The position numbers and the translations under genes were made by a program. Positions 15,258 to 24,525 of a stretch of DNA of 28,983 bases are shown here, in pieces. Below the pieces are notes generated by a model that saw nothing but the letters and a program-made list of their open reading frames with translations, had not been told where the DNA came from and did no database searches. The stretch comes from a virus, in the IMG/VR virus record IMGVR_UViG_3300036770_007026, positions 1-28,983 of that record; one strand, 5' to 3'. Numbering within the stretch: position 1 is the stretch's first letter; every line of letters starts with the position of its first letter.

Positions 15258-16100
15258 ATGGACTATTATTCTACTTTAGGTGTTGATAGAAACGCCACAC
15301 AGGACGAAATTAAAAAGGCCTATCGTAAAATGGCCATGCACCATCATCCCGATCGGGGCGGTGACGAGAAAAAATTTAAACAAATTTCAGAGGCTTATGA
15401 AATCTTAAGCGATCCTCAAAAAAAACAAATGGTCGATATGGGTGTGGATCCTAAAAATCAATCGCAAGGAAACGGATTCGGGCATCAAGGTCCTTTTGAA
15501 TTTCATTTCAATGCTAATAACTTTGACGATATATTTGGAGGCTTTGGTTTCGGAGGGTTTGGACATAGGCATGTTCAGAGAAATAAAACTATCAGTCTTA
15601 TGGTAGATCTCACGCTAGAAGATATTTTACAAGGCAAAAATCTCGATGCCGAAATATCTATTCCGGGTGGTCGGAAAAAAATTATTAATATCGTAATTCC
15701 TTCAGGAATAGAAGAGGGACAGCAAATAAGATATCAAGGAATGGGAGACAACAGTATTTCCAATGCTCCGCCTGGAGATTTAATAGTTAATATACGAGTT
15801 ATCCCTCATGGTGTATTTAGAAGAGAGGGCGACAATTTAGTATTAGAAAAATTTATTTCGGCATGGGATGCTATGGTAGGAACAAAAATAGACATCGTCA
15901 CATTGGATAAAAAGTCTTTAGAAATTATCGTACCGGCAGGTAGCCAACCAGAAACAGTATTAAGTTGTAAAAATGAAGGATTACCAAATATGCGTAGCAA
16001 ATTAAGAGGTAATCTGTTAGTTAAAATAAAAGTTAAAATACCAAAACTTACAACTACCAAACAAAGAGATCTCGTAGAACAATTAAAAAATGGATTATAA
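15258..16100 (+). CDS. dnaJ: DnaJ-like chaperone, class B (no zinc finger)
   Basis: 280 residues. J domain at 1-63 with HPD at 30-32 in HHHPDRGG, the residues that stimulate Hsp70 ATPase, and the helix IV pattern [18 protein letters not shown] Gly/Phe-rich linker follows (residues ~72-112, [10 protein letters not shown]). C-terminal substrate-binding beta domains cover ~113-270 ([36 protein letters not shown]). The CxxCxGxG zinc repeats of DnaJ are absent, so it is CbpA/DnaJB-like. No phage Hsp70 is seen here, so it presumably directs host DnaK. The ribosome site is weak, and the start lies 16 bases after the terminator, so read-through or a promoter overlapping the terminator must supply expression. 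Confidence 0.87.
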   Translation: MDYYSTLGVDRNATQDEIKKAYRKMAMHHHPDRGGDEKKFKQISEAYEILSDPQKKQMVDMGVDPKNQSQGNGFGHQGPFEFHFNANNFDDIFGGFGFGGFGHRHVQRNKTISLMVDLTLEDILQGKNLDAEISIPGGRKKIINIVIPSGIEEGQQIRYQGMGDNSISNAPPGDLIVNIRVIPHGVFRREGDNLVLEKFISAWDAMVGTKIDIVTLDKKSLEIIVPAGSQPETVLSCKNEGLPNMRSKLRGNLLVKIKVKIPKLTTTKQRDLVEQLKNGL

Positions 16101-16584
16101 TCTAGGACCACATGCTAGTCTTCAACAAATTAGTACTCCTTGGAATTTTTCGGAGGACGGCGACGCTGAAAAATTAGAATTCGATTTGTGTTATACTATG
16201 CAAAAACATATGGGGATAGGATTGGCTGCCAACCAAATAGGAATCACCAAGCAGATTTTTGCTATGGGAAGCAATAACATTCCAGGATTTCCTAAACCCT
16301 TTGCTGTATTCAATCCAAAGATAGTTAGCGTAGGTCAAGAGAAAGAAATATTCAAAGAAGGATGTTTAAGTTTTCCTGGACTATGGTTATCTATAAAAAG
16401 ACCAAAAAAAATAATAGTGGAATATCAAAACAGTCGAGGAGATCTCATAGAAGCAGAAATGGACGGATTGATTTCTAGATGCTTCCAACATGAATTTGAT
16501 CATCTTAACGGTGTGTGTTTTGTTGACATCGTTAGCCCTCTGAAGTTAAAATTAGCAATGCAGAAATTAAGGAAACAAAAATAA
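16090..16584 (+). CDS. def: Peptide deformylase
   Basis: 164 residues. All three deformylase motifs are intact: GIGLAANQ at 42-49, EGCLS at 90-94 (metal ligand C92) and QHEFDHLNG at 133-141 (ligands H134 and H138, catalytic E135). It removes the formyl group from initiator Met of new proteins. It is slightly shorter than most bacterial forms and has no C-terminal extension, as in phage versions. Overlaps dnaJ by 11 bases and clpA by one (TAATG), so all three are co-translated. Likely it keeps N-terminal processing going when phage translation is at its peak; an active enzyme is expected. Confidence 0.92.
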   Translation: MDYNLGPHASLQQISTPWNFSEDGDAEKLEFDLCYTMQKHMGIGLAANQIGITKQIFAMGSNNIPGFPKPFAVFNPKIVSVGQEKEIFKEGCLSFPGLWLSIKRPKKIIVEYQNSRGDLIEAEMDGLISRCFQHEFDHLNGVCFVDIVSPLKLKLAMQKLRKQK

Positions 16585-18917
16585 TGATAGAACCCAGCCA
16601 GCATTTGCACAACATCTTCAACGCCGCTGTTGAAGTGGCTAAAAAATTAAACCATGACTATATTACCATAGAGCATTTAATTTATAGCATAATGTGTGAT
16701 CAAGAATCGTACGATATGATTTCTAATTTTGGAGCAGATGCAAATTTTATTAAAACTAATATAGATCATTATCTAAAAAATAATCTAAACGAAATCGTTT
16801 CTCAGACTCCGGTACAGAAACCTAAAAAAACAACCAGTGTTGAACGTGTTTTAAATCGTTGTTTTACTCAGGTGTTATTTAGTGGAAGACAACGCATGGA
16901 AGTCGCTGATGTCATTATTAGTGTGCTGGCTGAAAAAAATAGTTTTGGTTATTACTTTTTAAATAAAAGCGGGTTGACTAAAGAAAAATTCGTAAAATAT
17001 TTCCAAGATAATGTTGTCATAGAAGAAGAACAAGAAACCACTATTCCGGCAACTACCAATAATCAGATAGAAAGAATTTTAAATCAATTCTGTACAAATC
17101 TAAGTCTGCAGGCCAAACAAAGAAAAATCGATCCTGTTATCGGTCGCGATGAAGAATTAGAAAAAATTCAACTAATTCTCGCACGTAGAAACAAATGTAA
17201 TGTTCTCATGGTCGGTGAACCAGGGGTCGGTAAAACTGCGATTGCAGAAGGTTTAGCTAGAAAAATATTCGAAGGTAAAGTCCCTAACTTCATCAAAGAT
17301 CACATAGTTTATACTTTAGACATATCATCTCTATTGGCTGGTTCTAAGTATCGAGGAGATTTCGAAGAACGAATCAAGGCTGTGTTTACCGCATTAGAAA
17401 AAAAAGGTAAAATAATTTTGTTTATCGACGAAGCACATATGATGCAAGGAGCAGGGGCTGCTAATCAATCAAGCAATGATATGAGCAATATGCTCAAGCC
17501 TATATTGACGAAAAAATCTATGAAAATTATTGCGTCAACCACTTGGGAAGAATATCGCAAACATTTTGAAAAAGATCGTGCTTTGATGCGCAGATTCCAG
17601 AGAGTCACCATAGACGAACCCAATGAAGAATTAAGTATCAAAATCCTAAAAGGATTAAAAAAATATTATGAAAAACATCACGAAGTAAAAATTACCGATG
17701 CTGCCATAGAGCATGCAGTTAAGTTATCAGTAAAATATATGAGTGATAAAAAACTTCCGGATAAGGCCATAGATATTTTAGACTGTGCTGCGGCTAGATA
17801 TAAACTGAAAGATGACGAGAATATGGAAGGCGTAGAACAGATCGTAGACATCGAGCAGGTTACCTATGAACTTAGTAAGATGATCAATATGCCATTAGAA
17901 ATCGTCGCTCAGAAAGAAAGTAAAAATCTATCTGATCTAGAAGAAAATATGAAATCGGTAGTTTTAGGTCAAGACAGTGCTATAGATGTGGTATTAGATA
18001 AAATATTCGTGAGCCAGGCCGGAATGAAAAATCCCAACAAGCCCATCGGTAGTTTCTTATTTTTAGGACCTACTGGTTGCGGAAAAACCGAAACTGCTAA
18101 ACAACTAGCAGAAAAGATGGGCATGCAGATGATAAGATTTGATATGAGCGAATATCAAGAAAAACATTCTGTAGCCAGACTGATCGGTGCTCCTCCGGGA
18201 TATGTAGGTTATGAAGACAATTCGGGTCAACTAATTACTAAATTGCAAGAGACTCCTAACTGCGTGTTATTGTTGGACGAAATCGAAAAAGCACACCCGG
18301 ATGTTTCTAATATCCTATTACAGTTCATGGATAATGGGTTTGTCACAGGGTCGAATGGCAAACAGGCCGACGGTCGCAACTGTATCCTTATCATGACCTC
18401 AAACTTAGGTGCTAGAGATAACGAAAACAACACTATCGGGTTCGGCGAGTTAGAAAGAGATGGTGAAGACGATAAAGCCATCAAGAAATTTTTTGCCCCG
18501 GAATTTCGTAATCGTTTAGATGCCGTAGTAAAATTTGGCAAGTTGAGCATTGAAACCGTAGAAAAAATCGTACACAAATTTATCAACGATTTAAATCTTC
18601 AACTTAAAGATAAAAATATCGAGATAGTAGCCGATGACAATTCAGTTAAATGGCTAGCAGAAAAAGGATACGATAAGAAGATGGGAGCAAGGCCGTTGGC
18701 GAGATTGATCGATAATAAAATCAAGAGTCCGTTGAGCCGTCGAGTATTGTTTGGCGATCTAGTCGATGGCGGAAACGTGCATATCCAAATACATGAGGAA
18801 GAGGTTACTTTTGCTATTTCGGAAAGATCGAAACCATTGACTAAACAACAGAAAAAATTGTTGAAAAGAGGTACTCCTTTAGTCGTAGAAGAAAAAATCG
18901 AAAATGCAGCAACATAA
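16584..18917 (+). CDS. clpA: ClpA-like AAA+ unfoldase
   Basis: 777 residues (E. coli ClpA 758). Clp N-domain repeats cover ~1-145. D1: Walker A GEPGVGKT at 211-218, pore loop SKYRGDFEER, Walker B FIDEAH at 280-285. D2: Walker A GPTGCGKT at 495-502, pore loop GYVGYE, Walker B LLLDE ending at 566, arginine-finger region PEFRNRLDAV. There is no ClpB-type middle coiled coil. The IGF tripeptide at 618-620 lies where ClpA and ClpX carry the loop that docks into ClpP. It would unfold proteins and feed them to host ClpP, since no phage ClpP is in this window. The 3' end overlaps the next gene by 14 bases. Confidence 0.9.
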   Translation: MIEPSQHLHNIFNAAVEVAKKLNHDYITIEHLIYSIMCDQESYDMISNFGADANFIKTNIDHYLKNNLNEIVSQTPVQKPKKTTSVERVLNRCFTQVLFSGRQRMEVADVIISVLAEKNSFGYYFLNKSGLTKEKFVKYFQDNVVIEEEQETTIPATTNNQIERILNQFCTNLSLQAKQRKIDPVIGRDEELEKIQLILARRNKCNVLMVGEPGVGKTAIAEGLARKIFEGKVPNFIKDHIVYTLDISSLLAGSKYRGDFEERIKAVFTALEKKGKIILFIDEAHMMQGAGAANQSSNDMSNMLKPILTKKSMKIIASTTWEEYRKHFEKDRALMRRFQRVTIDEPNEELSIKILKGLKKYYEKHHEVKITDAAIEHAVKLSVKYMSDKKLPDKAIDILDCAAARYKLKDDENMEGVEQIVDIEQVTYELSKMINMPLEIVAQKESKNLSDLEENMKSVVLGQDSAIDVVLDKIFVSQAGMKNPNKPIGSFLFLGPTGCGKTETAKQLAEKMGMQMIRFDMSEYQEKHSVARLIGAPPGYVGYEDNSGQLITKLQETPNCVLLLDEIEKAHPDVSNILLQFMDNGFVTGSNGKQADGRNCILIMTSNLGARDNENNTIGFGELERDGEDDKAIKKFFAPEFRNRLDAVVKFGKLSIETVEKIVHKFINDLNLQLKDKNIEIVADDNSVKWLAEKGYDKKMGARPLARLIDNKIKSPLSRRVLFGDLVDGGNVHIQIHEEEVTFAISERSKPLTKQQKKLLKRGTPLVVEEKIENAAT

Positions 18918-19575
18918 TATCACTAAAAAGAAATTCTACGGAAAATGGTTGTATAAGTCTACCTTAAAGATTCCTGGGATCGCGATTCTTCGCGTACTTT
19001 CATTAGATGATGCTATTGATTTTTTAAGTCGACCGCATACAGATAAGCGTGTTGTTCTCAATCTTTATAAGAAGGCGTTAGATAATGATAAAGATATGAT
19101 CGATTTATGTTGTTATCTCAAGTCTTTAAACATCGAAGATTGGTACAAAAGAATCGAAAGAGATAATATCGATCTTTATACTAACGATTCAGAAATTTTT
19201 AAAGATCTAATTAATAAATTTCAGCATATACTGTATCTGAAAAGCGAACCAGACCTTTCGAGAAAACATGACTATGATAACAGTCGTCATATCGTATGTA
19301 AAAAACTTCCCCACGATCGATATAGGTATAAAATTTTTCTCAAACCTCATAAAATGAGAGGTAGCAATTCTGCCAAGCATGAGTATATCAATTGGTTGGA
19401 AAATCAAAAAAATGTGTTAATAACTCAATCAGTCAAAGATTGGTTTATTCGTACTGATTGGAACTGGGATCCGAGGTATATGTTAGTTGAAGACCATAAA
19501 ACACTGCTGTTTTTACACATGAGAAATGCAGAAGTTTTAGGGAGGACATACGAATATGTACTATCCGATAAATAA
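18904..19575 (+). CDS. Conserved hypothetical protein of T4-like phages (223 aa)
   Basis: Starts inside the end of clpA and opens with a basic, aromatic motif KKKFYGKWLYKSTLKIPGI. It is rich in Tyr, Trp, Lys and Arg, with YRYKIFLKPHKM and WFIRTDWNWDPRYMLVEDH further on. Soluble, no membrane segment. I recognise the KFYGKWLYK opening from other marine phage proteins without a known role. The basic/aromatic content would suit nucleic acid binding, but that is only composition. Confidence 0.6.
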   Translation: MQQHNITKKKFYGKWLYKSTLKIPGIAILRVLSLDDAIDFLSRPHTDKRVVLNLYKKALDNDKDMIDLCCYLKSLNIEDWYKRIERDNIDLYTNDSEIFKDLINKFQHILYLKSEPDLSRKHDYDNSRHIVCKKLPHDRYRYKIFLKPHKMRGSNSAKHEYINWLENQKNVLITQSVKDWFIRTDWNWDPRYMLVEDHKTLLFLHMRNAEVLGRTYEYVLSDK

Positions 19576-19578
19576 GAC

Positions 19579-19947
19579 ATGCCCATTGAAAATACAATAT
19601 TATTATCAAACATAAGCGCAGAATCGTCTCCGAGCACGTTTTCTTACGGAGAGAAAAAAAAGGCTGCAGGATATCATAAAATCAATGATGGGTTACATAC
19701 AGCCGTTTATACTGTAAATAGTTTTTCTGGAATTATAAAAATACAAGGAACATTAAATTTATATCCCGGAGAAACTGATTGGTTCGATATCGATAACACC
19801 GAAATAGGTGGTGATAGTTCGGAAATAGGCGGTATTGATGGGCAAAATTTAACTATCTCACGCAATTTCATCGGTAATTTTCTTTGGATACGTGCAGCCT
19901 ACTACCTAGAGAACGGTATAATAGTAGATCTTAGGTTTAGTTACTAA
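19579..19947 (+). CDS. Probable virion structural protein (122 aa)
   Basis: Begins three bases after the previous stop. It has a Ser-rich start (TILLSNISAESSPSTFSYGE) followed by a beta-rich body: FSGIIKIQGTLNLYPGETDW, FDIDNTEIGGDSSEI, and the C-terminal NFLWIRAAYYLENGIIVDLR. This layout matches small beta-sandwich proteins beside structural genes in cyanophage-like genomes, hence the tentative structural call. It is the last gene before the late-like promoter at 19960. Confidence 0.5.
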   Translation: MPIENTILLSNISAESSPSTFSYGEKKKAAGYHKINDGLHTAVYTVNSFSGIIKIQGTLNLYPGETDWFDIDNTEIGGDSSEIGGIDGQNLTISRNFIGNFLWIRAAYYLENGIIVDLRFSY

Positions 19948-19959
19948 AAAATTATTCAC

Positions 19960-19967
19960 GATAAATA
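19960..19967 (+). promoter_or_regulatory. T4-late-like promoter box GATAAATA
   Basis: GATAAATA followed by T, in the 44-base non-coding gap 24 bases before the ATG at 19992, with GGAAGAT as ribosome site. It is the best-placed copy of this motif in the window and would drive the tagged gene cluster as late genes. Confidence 0.6.
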
Positions 19968-19991
19968 TAGTATTACCTCACGGAAGATACT

Positions 19992-21101
19992 ATGAGAGAC
20001 CTTTTAAGTAAATTAGATGCTATCGTAAGCGAAACAGCACTGAATCCTAACGATCCCAAAGGCGATTATGATGCCAAAAAGAAAGCCCTAGATAACCTAG
20101 AAAGGGGCGGAGAAACTGACAAGGCTGCTATCCAACAACGTAGACTAGATCTAGACAAAGAAGCCAAAAGCAAAGGTGTCAAAGAAAGCACAGTTTTCGA
20201 AATCGGTGATGCGTTTGGCATTAGTTTTTCAGAAGATCACGAAATCGCAACAGAAATCGTTGGTTTCGTAGAAGATGGTATCGTTATTGAACTAGATGAT
20301 ACAGCATTAGGTATGTTAGAAGAGCAGGGTGTCTTGTTTTTAGAAGGCGAACTGGTCAACGAAGAAAAACAAAAAGGTCTAGACGGTAAAGCCTGCTGGA
20401 AGGGCTACAGACGCATGGGCACCAAGATGAAGGGCGGCAAGCGTGTAGACAACTGTGTCAAAGTCAAAGAAGACGAAGATGTAGAAGAAAGCGGACTACA
20501 ATACTACACAGGTAAAAAGAAATACGGCAAAGATGGTATGGCTGCACTGGCCAAAGCAGGACGCGAAGGAGCCAGTGAAGAAGAACTAGGACGCATCAAA
20601 GATAAATTCAAGAAAGAAGATCACGGACCCGAAGATCCCGAAGCAGATTACAATGTTGGCGAATATGACCGTGAAGGTGACATGGCCAAAGATCAACTAC
20701 GTACCGTCAATGATGCTGCCAAAGAACTCTACAGCATCATCCAAGCAGACGAAAATCTCCCTGAGTGGGTACAGGCTAAAATCACTAAAGCAATGGATTA
20801 CTTAGACACGGCCCGTGATTATATGAAAGCCAACAAGTATGCTGAAGACTTTGACATGGATGAAGCCAAGTATCAAGGCAAAGAAGTTCCCCTAGGCAAG
20901 AAACTGCCAGGCGATGTCAAGAAATCAAAAGTATATGTACGCAAGCCCAACGGCAAAGTGGTCAAAGTAAACTTCGGCGACAAAAAAATGCGTATCAAGA
21001 AAAGCAATCCGGCACGTAGAAAATCTTTCCGTGCTAGACATAACTGTAAAAATCCAGGTCCACGTTGGAAGGCACGTTATTGGTCTTGTAGGAGCTGGTA
21101 A
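19992..21101 (+). CDS. Modular basic protein, capsid-cargo candidate
   Basis: 369 residues built from several short modules that I recognise as free-standing pieces in other marine phage proteins: GKACWKGYRRMGTKMKGGKR with a second Cys at 155 (residues 132-156); KKYGKDGMAALAKAGREGA (177-195); YDREGDMAKDQLRTVNDAAK with WVQAKITKAMDYLDTARDYM (225-278); and a very basic Cys-bearing end (YVRKPNGKVVKVNFGD ... PGPRWKARYWSCRSW). The N-terminus MRDLLSKLDAIVSE resembles the leaders of the following genes. Sites of the form VEE|S (164-167) and MDE|A (289-292) resemble gp21 protease sites. A DNA-associated internal head protein is inferred. It overlaps the next start (TAATG). Confidence 0.6.
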   Translation: MRDLLSKLDAIVSETALNPNDPKGDYDAKKKALDNLERGGETDKAAIQQRRLDLDKEAKSKGVKESTVFEIGDAFGISFSEDHEIATEIVGFVEDGIVIELDDTALGMLEEQGVLFLEGELVNEEKQKGLDGKACWKGYRRMGTKMKGGKRVDNCVKVKEDEDVEESGLQYYTGKKKYGKDGMAALAKAGREGASEEELGRIKDKFKKEDHGPEDPEADYNVGEYDREGDMAKDQLRTVNDAAKELYSIIQADENLPEWVQAKITKAMDYLDTARDYMKANKYAEDFDMDEAKYQGKEVPLGKKLPGDVKKSKVYVRKPNGKVVKVNFGDKKMRIKKSNPARRKSFRARHNCKNPGPRWKARYWSCRSW

Positions 21102-21433
21102 TGTTATTGAAAGAAATGTTTAGTCCTATCGGGGCACCCAAAGAAGAAGAAGATATCAATTGGTTAGATGATCTTAAATTTTTTATCGATAACGACGATA
21201 GAATGCTTAATCAATTTTTCTTTCCTGCTGTTAAAAAACACAAACTTCATCAGGGCAATCCAAATGCTTATAAACTCTATATTAAACCGCTGAGTAAATG
21301 TAAAGAAGCCTATTGTGAGAAATTCGAAATCGAAAAGCCTGAAGAAAAATTTACAAAAGAAAAAATTATTGAATTAGCCAAATATATTGCTTCAGAGCAA
21401 GAAAAATATTTAAAAAAAGGCGATTACGAATAA
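21101..21433 (+). CDS. Tagged small conserved protein (MLLKEMF leader)
   Basis: 110 residues, with start and stop overlaps on both sides (TAATG). The leader MLLKEMFSPIGAPKEEED is followed by a conserved helical body: INWLDDLKFFIDNDDRML, NQFFFPAVKKHKLHQGNP, YKLYIKPLSKCKEAYCEKF and KEKIIELAKYIASEQEKYL. There are two Cys five residues apart (CKEAYC). I know this family only as a recurrent small protein in aquatic T4-like phages. The leader matches its neighbours' tag, so packaging into the head is possible. Function unknown. Confidence 0.6.
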   Translation: MLLKEMFSPIGAPKEEEDINWLDDLKFFIDNDDRMLNQFFFPAVKKHKLHQGNPNAYKLYIKPLSKCKEAYCEKFEIEKPEEKFTKEKIIELAKYIASEQEKYLKKGDYE

Positions 21434-23148
21434 TGCTTCTAAAAGAATTATTCGAAGATACTGTTAAACATGTGACCTTCTGTTTCGGCAGGATGAATCC
21501 CCCCACCATAGGACACAAGCAGGTGTTGGATACTATGAAAAGCCAAGGTGGCGAGATGAAGATATTCGTCAGCCAGAGCCAGGATCCAAAAAAGAATCCT
21601 CTAGATTACTCGACCAAAGTCAAGTTTATCAAGGCCATGTTTCCTGAATATGCCGGAGATGTGGTAGAAGATTCGAGCCTGAATACTGTGGTCAAGGTAG
21701 CGTCATATCTCTATGATCAAGGTTATACCGCGGCAACATTCGTAGCAGGATCAGATCGTATCGATGCTATGAAACAATTATTAAATGATTATAATGGTGT
21801 AGAAGGTAAAAGTCACGGTTACTATAAATTCGAAGTTTTAGATTTCGCATCCAGCGGCGAACGTGAAGATGGGGCCGAAGGCATTGCCGGTGTTAGTGCA
21901 TCTGGTGCTAGAGCCGCGGCTGCCAATGGAGACTTAGAAGCATTCAAAGAAGCCACAGGGGTTGGAGAATTATCACAGAAATTATACGATGCTGTGCGAA
22001 AAGGAATGGGTATCAGCGAAGATTTAGACAAATCACTGCAAGAAGCTATATCGCCCGAAGAAGCCATAAGGAGCATAGTGAGCACAGCAGACAGCATAAC
22101 CAAAGTCTATGGTGATCTCAAGACCATGGCAGAGAAATGGGTATACAACAACGGCACGTTGAAAGGCTTCCACAGGAATGCCGCCGGAGTAGGCAAGCGT
22201 TGGTATGACACATTCTTCTGGAACAATATGGATAATGATCTAAGATTGTTGTTGGCGAAAAATCCCAAAGCCGCAGGTAAGCTGCGAGACTTTTTCGATA
22301 TAGAACGCGATGACAAAGGTCATATAAGTTTTACTATCATAGGAAGAAGCCTACCAAGGATACTTAATCACGTAGGTGAGCAGATGAACAACAAAGATCT
22401 AAAGCGTTTCGCTGCGGAATGGTTTAGGAAGCACAAAGACTACGAAGACTATCTCGGCAGAGTAGAAGCAGAAGTCAACGACGAAGAAGATGATGACTTC
22501 ACACCTGCACCTAAACAGCCTAAAGATAATGTAGTAGGACGCCAGAATGCTGCTGCAGAAGATATGGTCAATCAGATCCTGCGAAGCATAGACAAGAAAG
22601 TGGCAGGTGAGATACGCAATGCCATTGCCCGTGAACCTAATAAACTACAGGCACTGCAGAGGGAGTTAGCCAAACGCGATATCAAGGTAGGCGAATCACT
22701 GGATGAAGATTGGCGCAAGAAGTTGGCTGCGGCAGGAGTAGCGGGAGTAATGGCTATGAATCCCGCAGTAGCAACAGAAAAAGATTCTATTCCTATCGTA
22801 GCAACTATCGTTATTGACGGTGAAACTAAGCGCTTGGACCTCACACCTAAAGGATTTGATGATGTCCGAGATGCCGAGAAATGGTTAGACAAGTTCATGC
22901 GTGATCGTGGTATCATGAATTGGCAAGGAAAGATAGAAAGAGGTGAGCCAGGTACAGGTCAGTATCAGCGTGTGAGAATCATGGGTGCAGGTGGATTAGA
23001 AGCCGCCAACAATGAGGATATACGCAAAGTTAAAGGTGGTTACAGATTAGTCAGTAAAAAATCTGGAAAAAACCTAGGAACATATCCTACCAAAGCCGGC
23101 GCAGAAAAAAGAGAACGAGAAGTCCAATACTTCAAGCACAAGGGTTGA
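21433..23148 (+). CDS. Tagged nucleotidyltransferase fused to multi-module C-terminus
   Basis: 571 residues. After the tag MLLKELFED, residues 11-195 form a cytidylyltransferase-like (HIGH superfamily) domain: GRMNPPTIGH at 19-28 (the TxGH nucleotide-binding motif), SQSQDPKKNPLDYSTKVKFI, VAGSDRID at 104-111 and VSASGAR at 154-160 in place of ISSTxxR. Relatives are NMN/nicotinate adenylyltransferases; the exact substrate is not visible. A protease-like site LQE|A lies at 202-205, at the domain border. The rest contains helical modules, an alanine-rich hydrophobic stretch (AAAGVAGVMAMNPAVA) and a basic end (GGYRLVSKKSGKNLGTYPTK ... YFKHKG). An enzyme delivered with the DNA is plausible. Confidence 0.68.
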   Translation: MLLKELFEDTVKHVTFCFGRMNPPTIGHKQVLDTMKSQGGEMKIFVSQSQDPKKNPLDYSTKVKFIKAMFPEYAGDVVEDSSLNTVVKVASYLYDQGYTAATFVAGSDRIDAMKQLLNDYNGVEGKSHGYYKFEVLDFASSGEREDGAEGIAGVSASGARAAAANGDLEAFKEATGVGELSQKLYDAVRKGMGISEDLDKSLQEAISPEEAIRSIVSTADSITKVYGDLKTMAEKWVYNNGTLKGFHRNAAGVGKRWYDTFFWNNMDNDLRLLLAKNPKAAGKLRDFFDIERDDKGHISFTIIGRSLPRILNHVGEQMNNKDLKRFAAEWFRKHKDYEDYLGRVEAEVNDEEDDDFTPAPKQPKDNVVGRQNAAAEDMVNQILRSIDKKVAGEIRNAIAREPNKLQALQRELAKRDIKVGESLDEDWRKKLAAAGVAGVMAMNPAVATEKDSIPIVATIVIDGETKRLDLTPKGFDDVRDAEKWLDKFMRDRGIMNWQGKIERGEPGTGQYQRVRIMGAGGLEAANNEDIRKVKGGYRLVSKKSGKNLGTYPTKAGAEKREREVQYFKHKG

Positions 23149-23152
23149 TACG

Positions 23153-24316
23153 ATGAAAGCCAAAGAATTTGAAATAAAGAAAAGAGATCCCAACTGGCGA
23201 GCCATGCAGGACATACGACGCAGTGGCGCAGGTGGTCAGCACAAAGATAAGAAAAAAGCCGCCAAGCAAGGTGAGGTCAAGCATAAAGGACAGATGGCGG
23301 AAGGCTCCGGGAACAATGACAACAATGATTTCTATTCTGGATTATACGCAGAACTGTTAGGCGATGTGAACAACCATTCAGTGACCGACATGGTCAACAC
23401 TAAAAATAGCATCAAACGTGCGTTAGAAAGTGGCCGACTAAGCCTAGCCGATGTCAAATCAGAAATCCATCAACTTGAATCTGAACTTAAAAAGCAAGGT
23501 GTGGCGGAAGGCTCGTATACTACAGAAAAACAAATCAAAACTAGAATTCGTCAAATAATGTATGATCGTAAATTGTCAGGTACGGAAAGTAATGCAGGCG
23601 AATTAAATAGGCTAAAACAGCAGTTAAAAGATATTCGCAGCCAACAAGATGTCTCGGAAGGCGGCGAACCCGATGAAAAATATTTAGACAAAGTCATCAG
23701 CGACCTACACAAGGATGCACTGGGGTTCCGTCCGGATCAAGAGTTCGGCCAAGAGTGGATGTCAAGCAGTTTCGAAGAGAAACTCGAGATCTATCACAAC
23801 TTACTGAAGAGTCTGCACAGCGATATGGATGAAGGCATCGGTGGTACCATCGTGGGTGGTGTAGGACAGTTCTTCGGCAACAAGATCGATCCCCTGGCTG
23901 GTGAAATAATGAGAGCCCACGGTGAGATAGCTGGCCGTAAAGCAGAATACACCATCAGAAAGTATATGCATCTGCTAAAGCAGGCACTTGAGAAACAACT
24001 GAAATCTGGTGACGAGAACGAAGATATGAAAGAAACACAAGACGATTGGGGCAGCATGAGCCACAGAGAATTCAAACGTCGAGAACTGCAACACGAACTG
24101 GGACACGAGGATGATCCCGAATTCCAAAGGCAGATGCGAGAAAAAGATCGTGGCCCGTGGTATATCAGGATAGACGGCAAGATTTATAAGCAGAAGGGGG
24201 AACCTAAAGTGTTCGACTGGAAGAAAGGCGCCAATAACTATGCTCTGGCTATCGTAAAAAATCGTCCCGAGTTAAAAGATAAAACCGTATTAACAAGAAA
24301 TCCTGTAGATCAATAA
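23153..24316 (+). CDS. Tagged mosaic protein with repeated xAEG linkers
   Basis: 387 residues. Tag MKAKEFEIKK, then a basic module DPNWRAMQDIRRSGAGGQHK with KDKKKAAKQGEVKHKG. MAE|G (48-51), VAE|G (117-120), VSE|G (167-170) and MDE|G (225-228) separate the modules; each has the hydrophobic-x-E|small pattern of T4 prohead protease sites. The end module (SHREFKRRELQHELGHEDDP, GPWYIRIDGKIYKQKGEP, DWKKGANNYALAIVKNRPEL) is one I recognise from other marine phages. No catalytic residues are visible. Cutting at these sites would release five pieces. A late internal head role is inferred from tag and sites. Confidence 0.55.
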   Translation: MKAKEFEIKKRDPNWRAMQDIRRSGAGGQHKDKKKAAKQGEVKHKGQMAEGSGNNDNNDFYSGLYAELLGDVNNHSVTDMVNTKNSIKRALESGRLSLADVKSEIHQLESELKKQGVAEGSYTTEKQIKTRIRQIMYDRKLSGTESNAGELNRLKQQLKDIRSQQDVSEGGEPDEKYLDKVISDLHKDALGFRPDQEFGQEWMSSSFEEKLEIYHNLLKSLHSDMDEGIGGTIVGGVGQFFGNKIDPLAGEIMRAHGEIAGRKAEYTIRKYMHLLKQALEKQLKSGDENEDMKETQDDWGSMSHREFKRRELQHELGHEDDPEFQRQMREKDRGPWYIRIDGKIYKQKGEPKVFDWKKGANNYALAIVKNRPELKDKTVLTRNPVDQ

Positions 24317-24525
24317 TGGAACTTGAAGAATTAAAACGTCTGGCTGGTATCACAGAATTCAAAGGTTACCAACCATACGGTGGTAGCAATATTTCCATCA
24401 CTGGAATGGAAAAACAAGAATTAGAAAAGAAACATAATATCAAACCCGGGACGCCCGAATGGTTTCAGTTATGGTTTTCGAAACCTTATCTCACAGGTGA
24501 ACCACCAGTAGGAAAAAGAAAATGA
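24316..24525 (+). CDS. Tagged small conserved protein ([12 protein letters not shown])
   Basis: 69 residues, coupled to the upstream gene by TAATG and to the next by ATGA. The leader [14 protein letters not shown] is followed by a short conserved module [18 protein letters not shown] and [20 protein letters not shown], familiar from small phage proteins of unknown role. No Cys and no membrane segment. Its place in the run and its leader link it to the cargo-like group. Confidence 0.55.
   Translation: MELEELKRLAGITEFKGYQPYGGSNISITGMEKQELEKKHNIKPGTPEWFQLWFSKPYLTGEPPVGKRK

Noticed and set aside
19567-19574. GATAAATA at the end of the 18904 gene as a promoter
   Set aside because: It encodes the last residues and stop, and lies only five bases from the next ATG, leaving no leader for a ribosome site.
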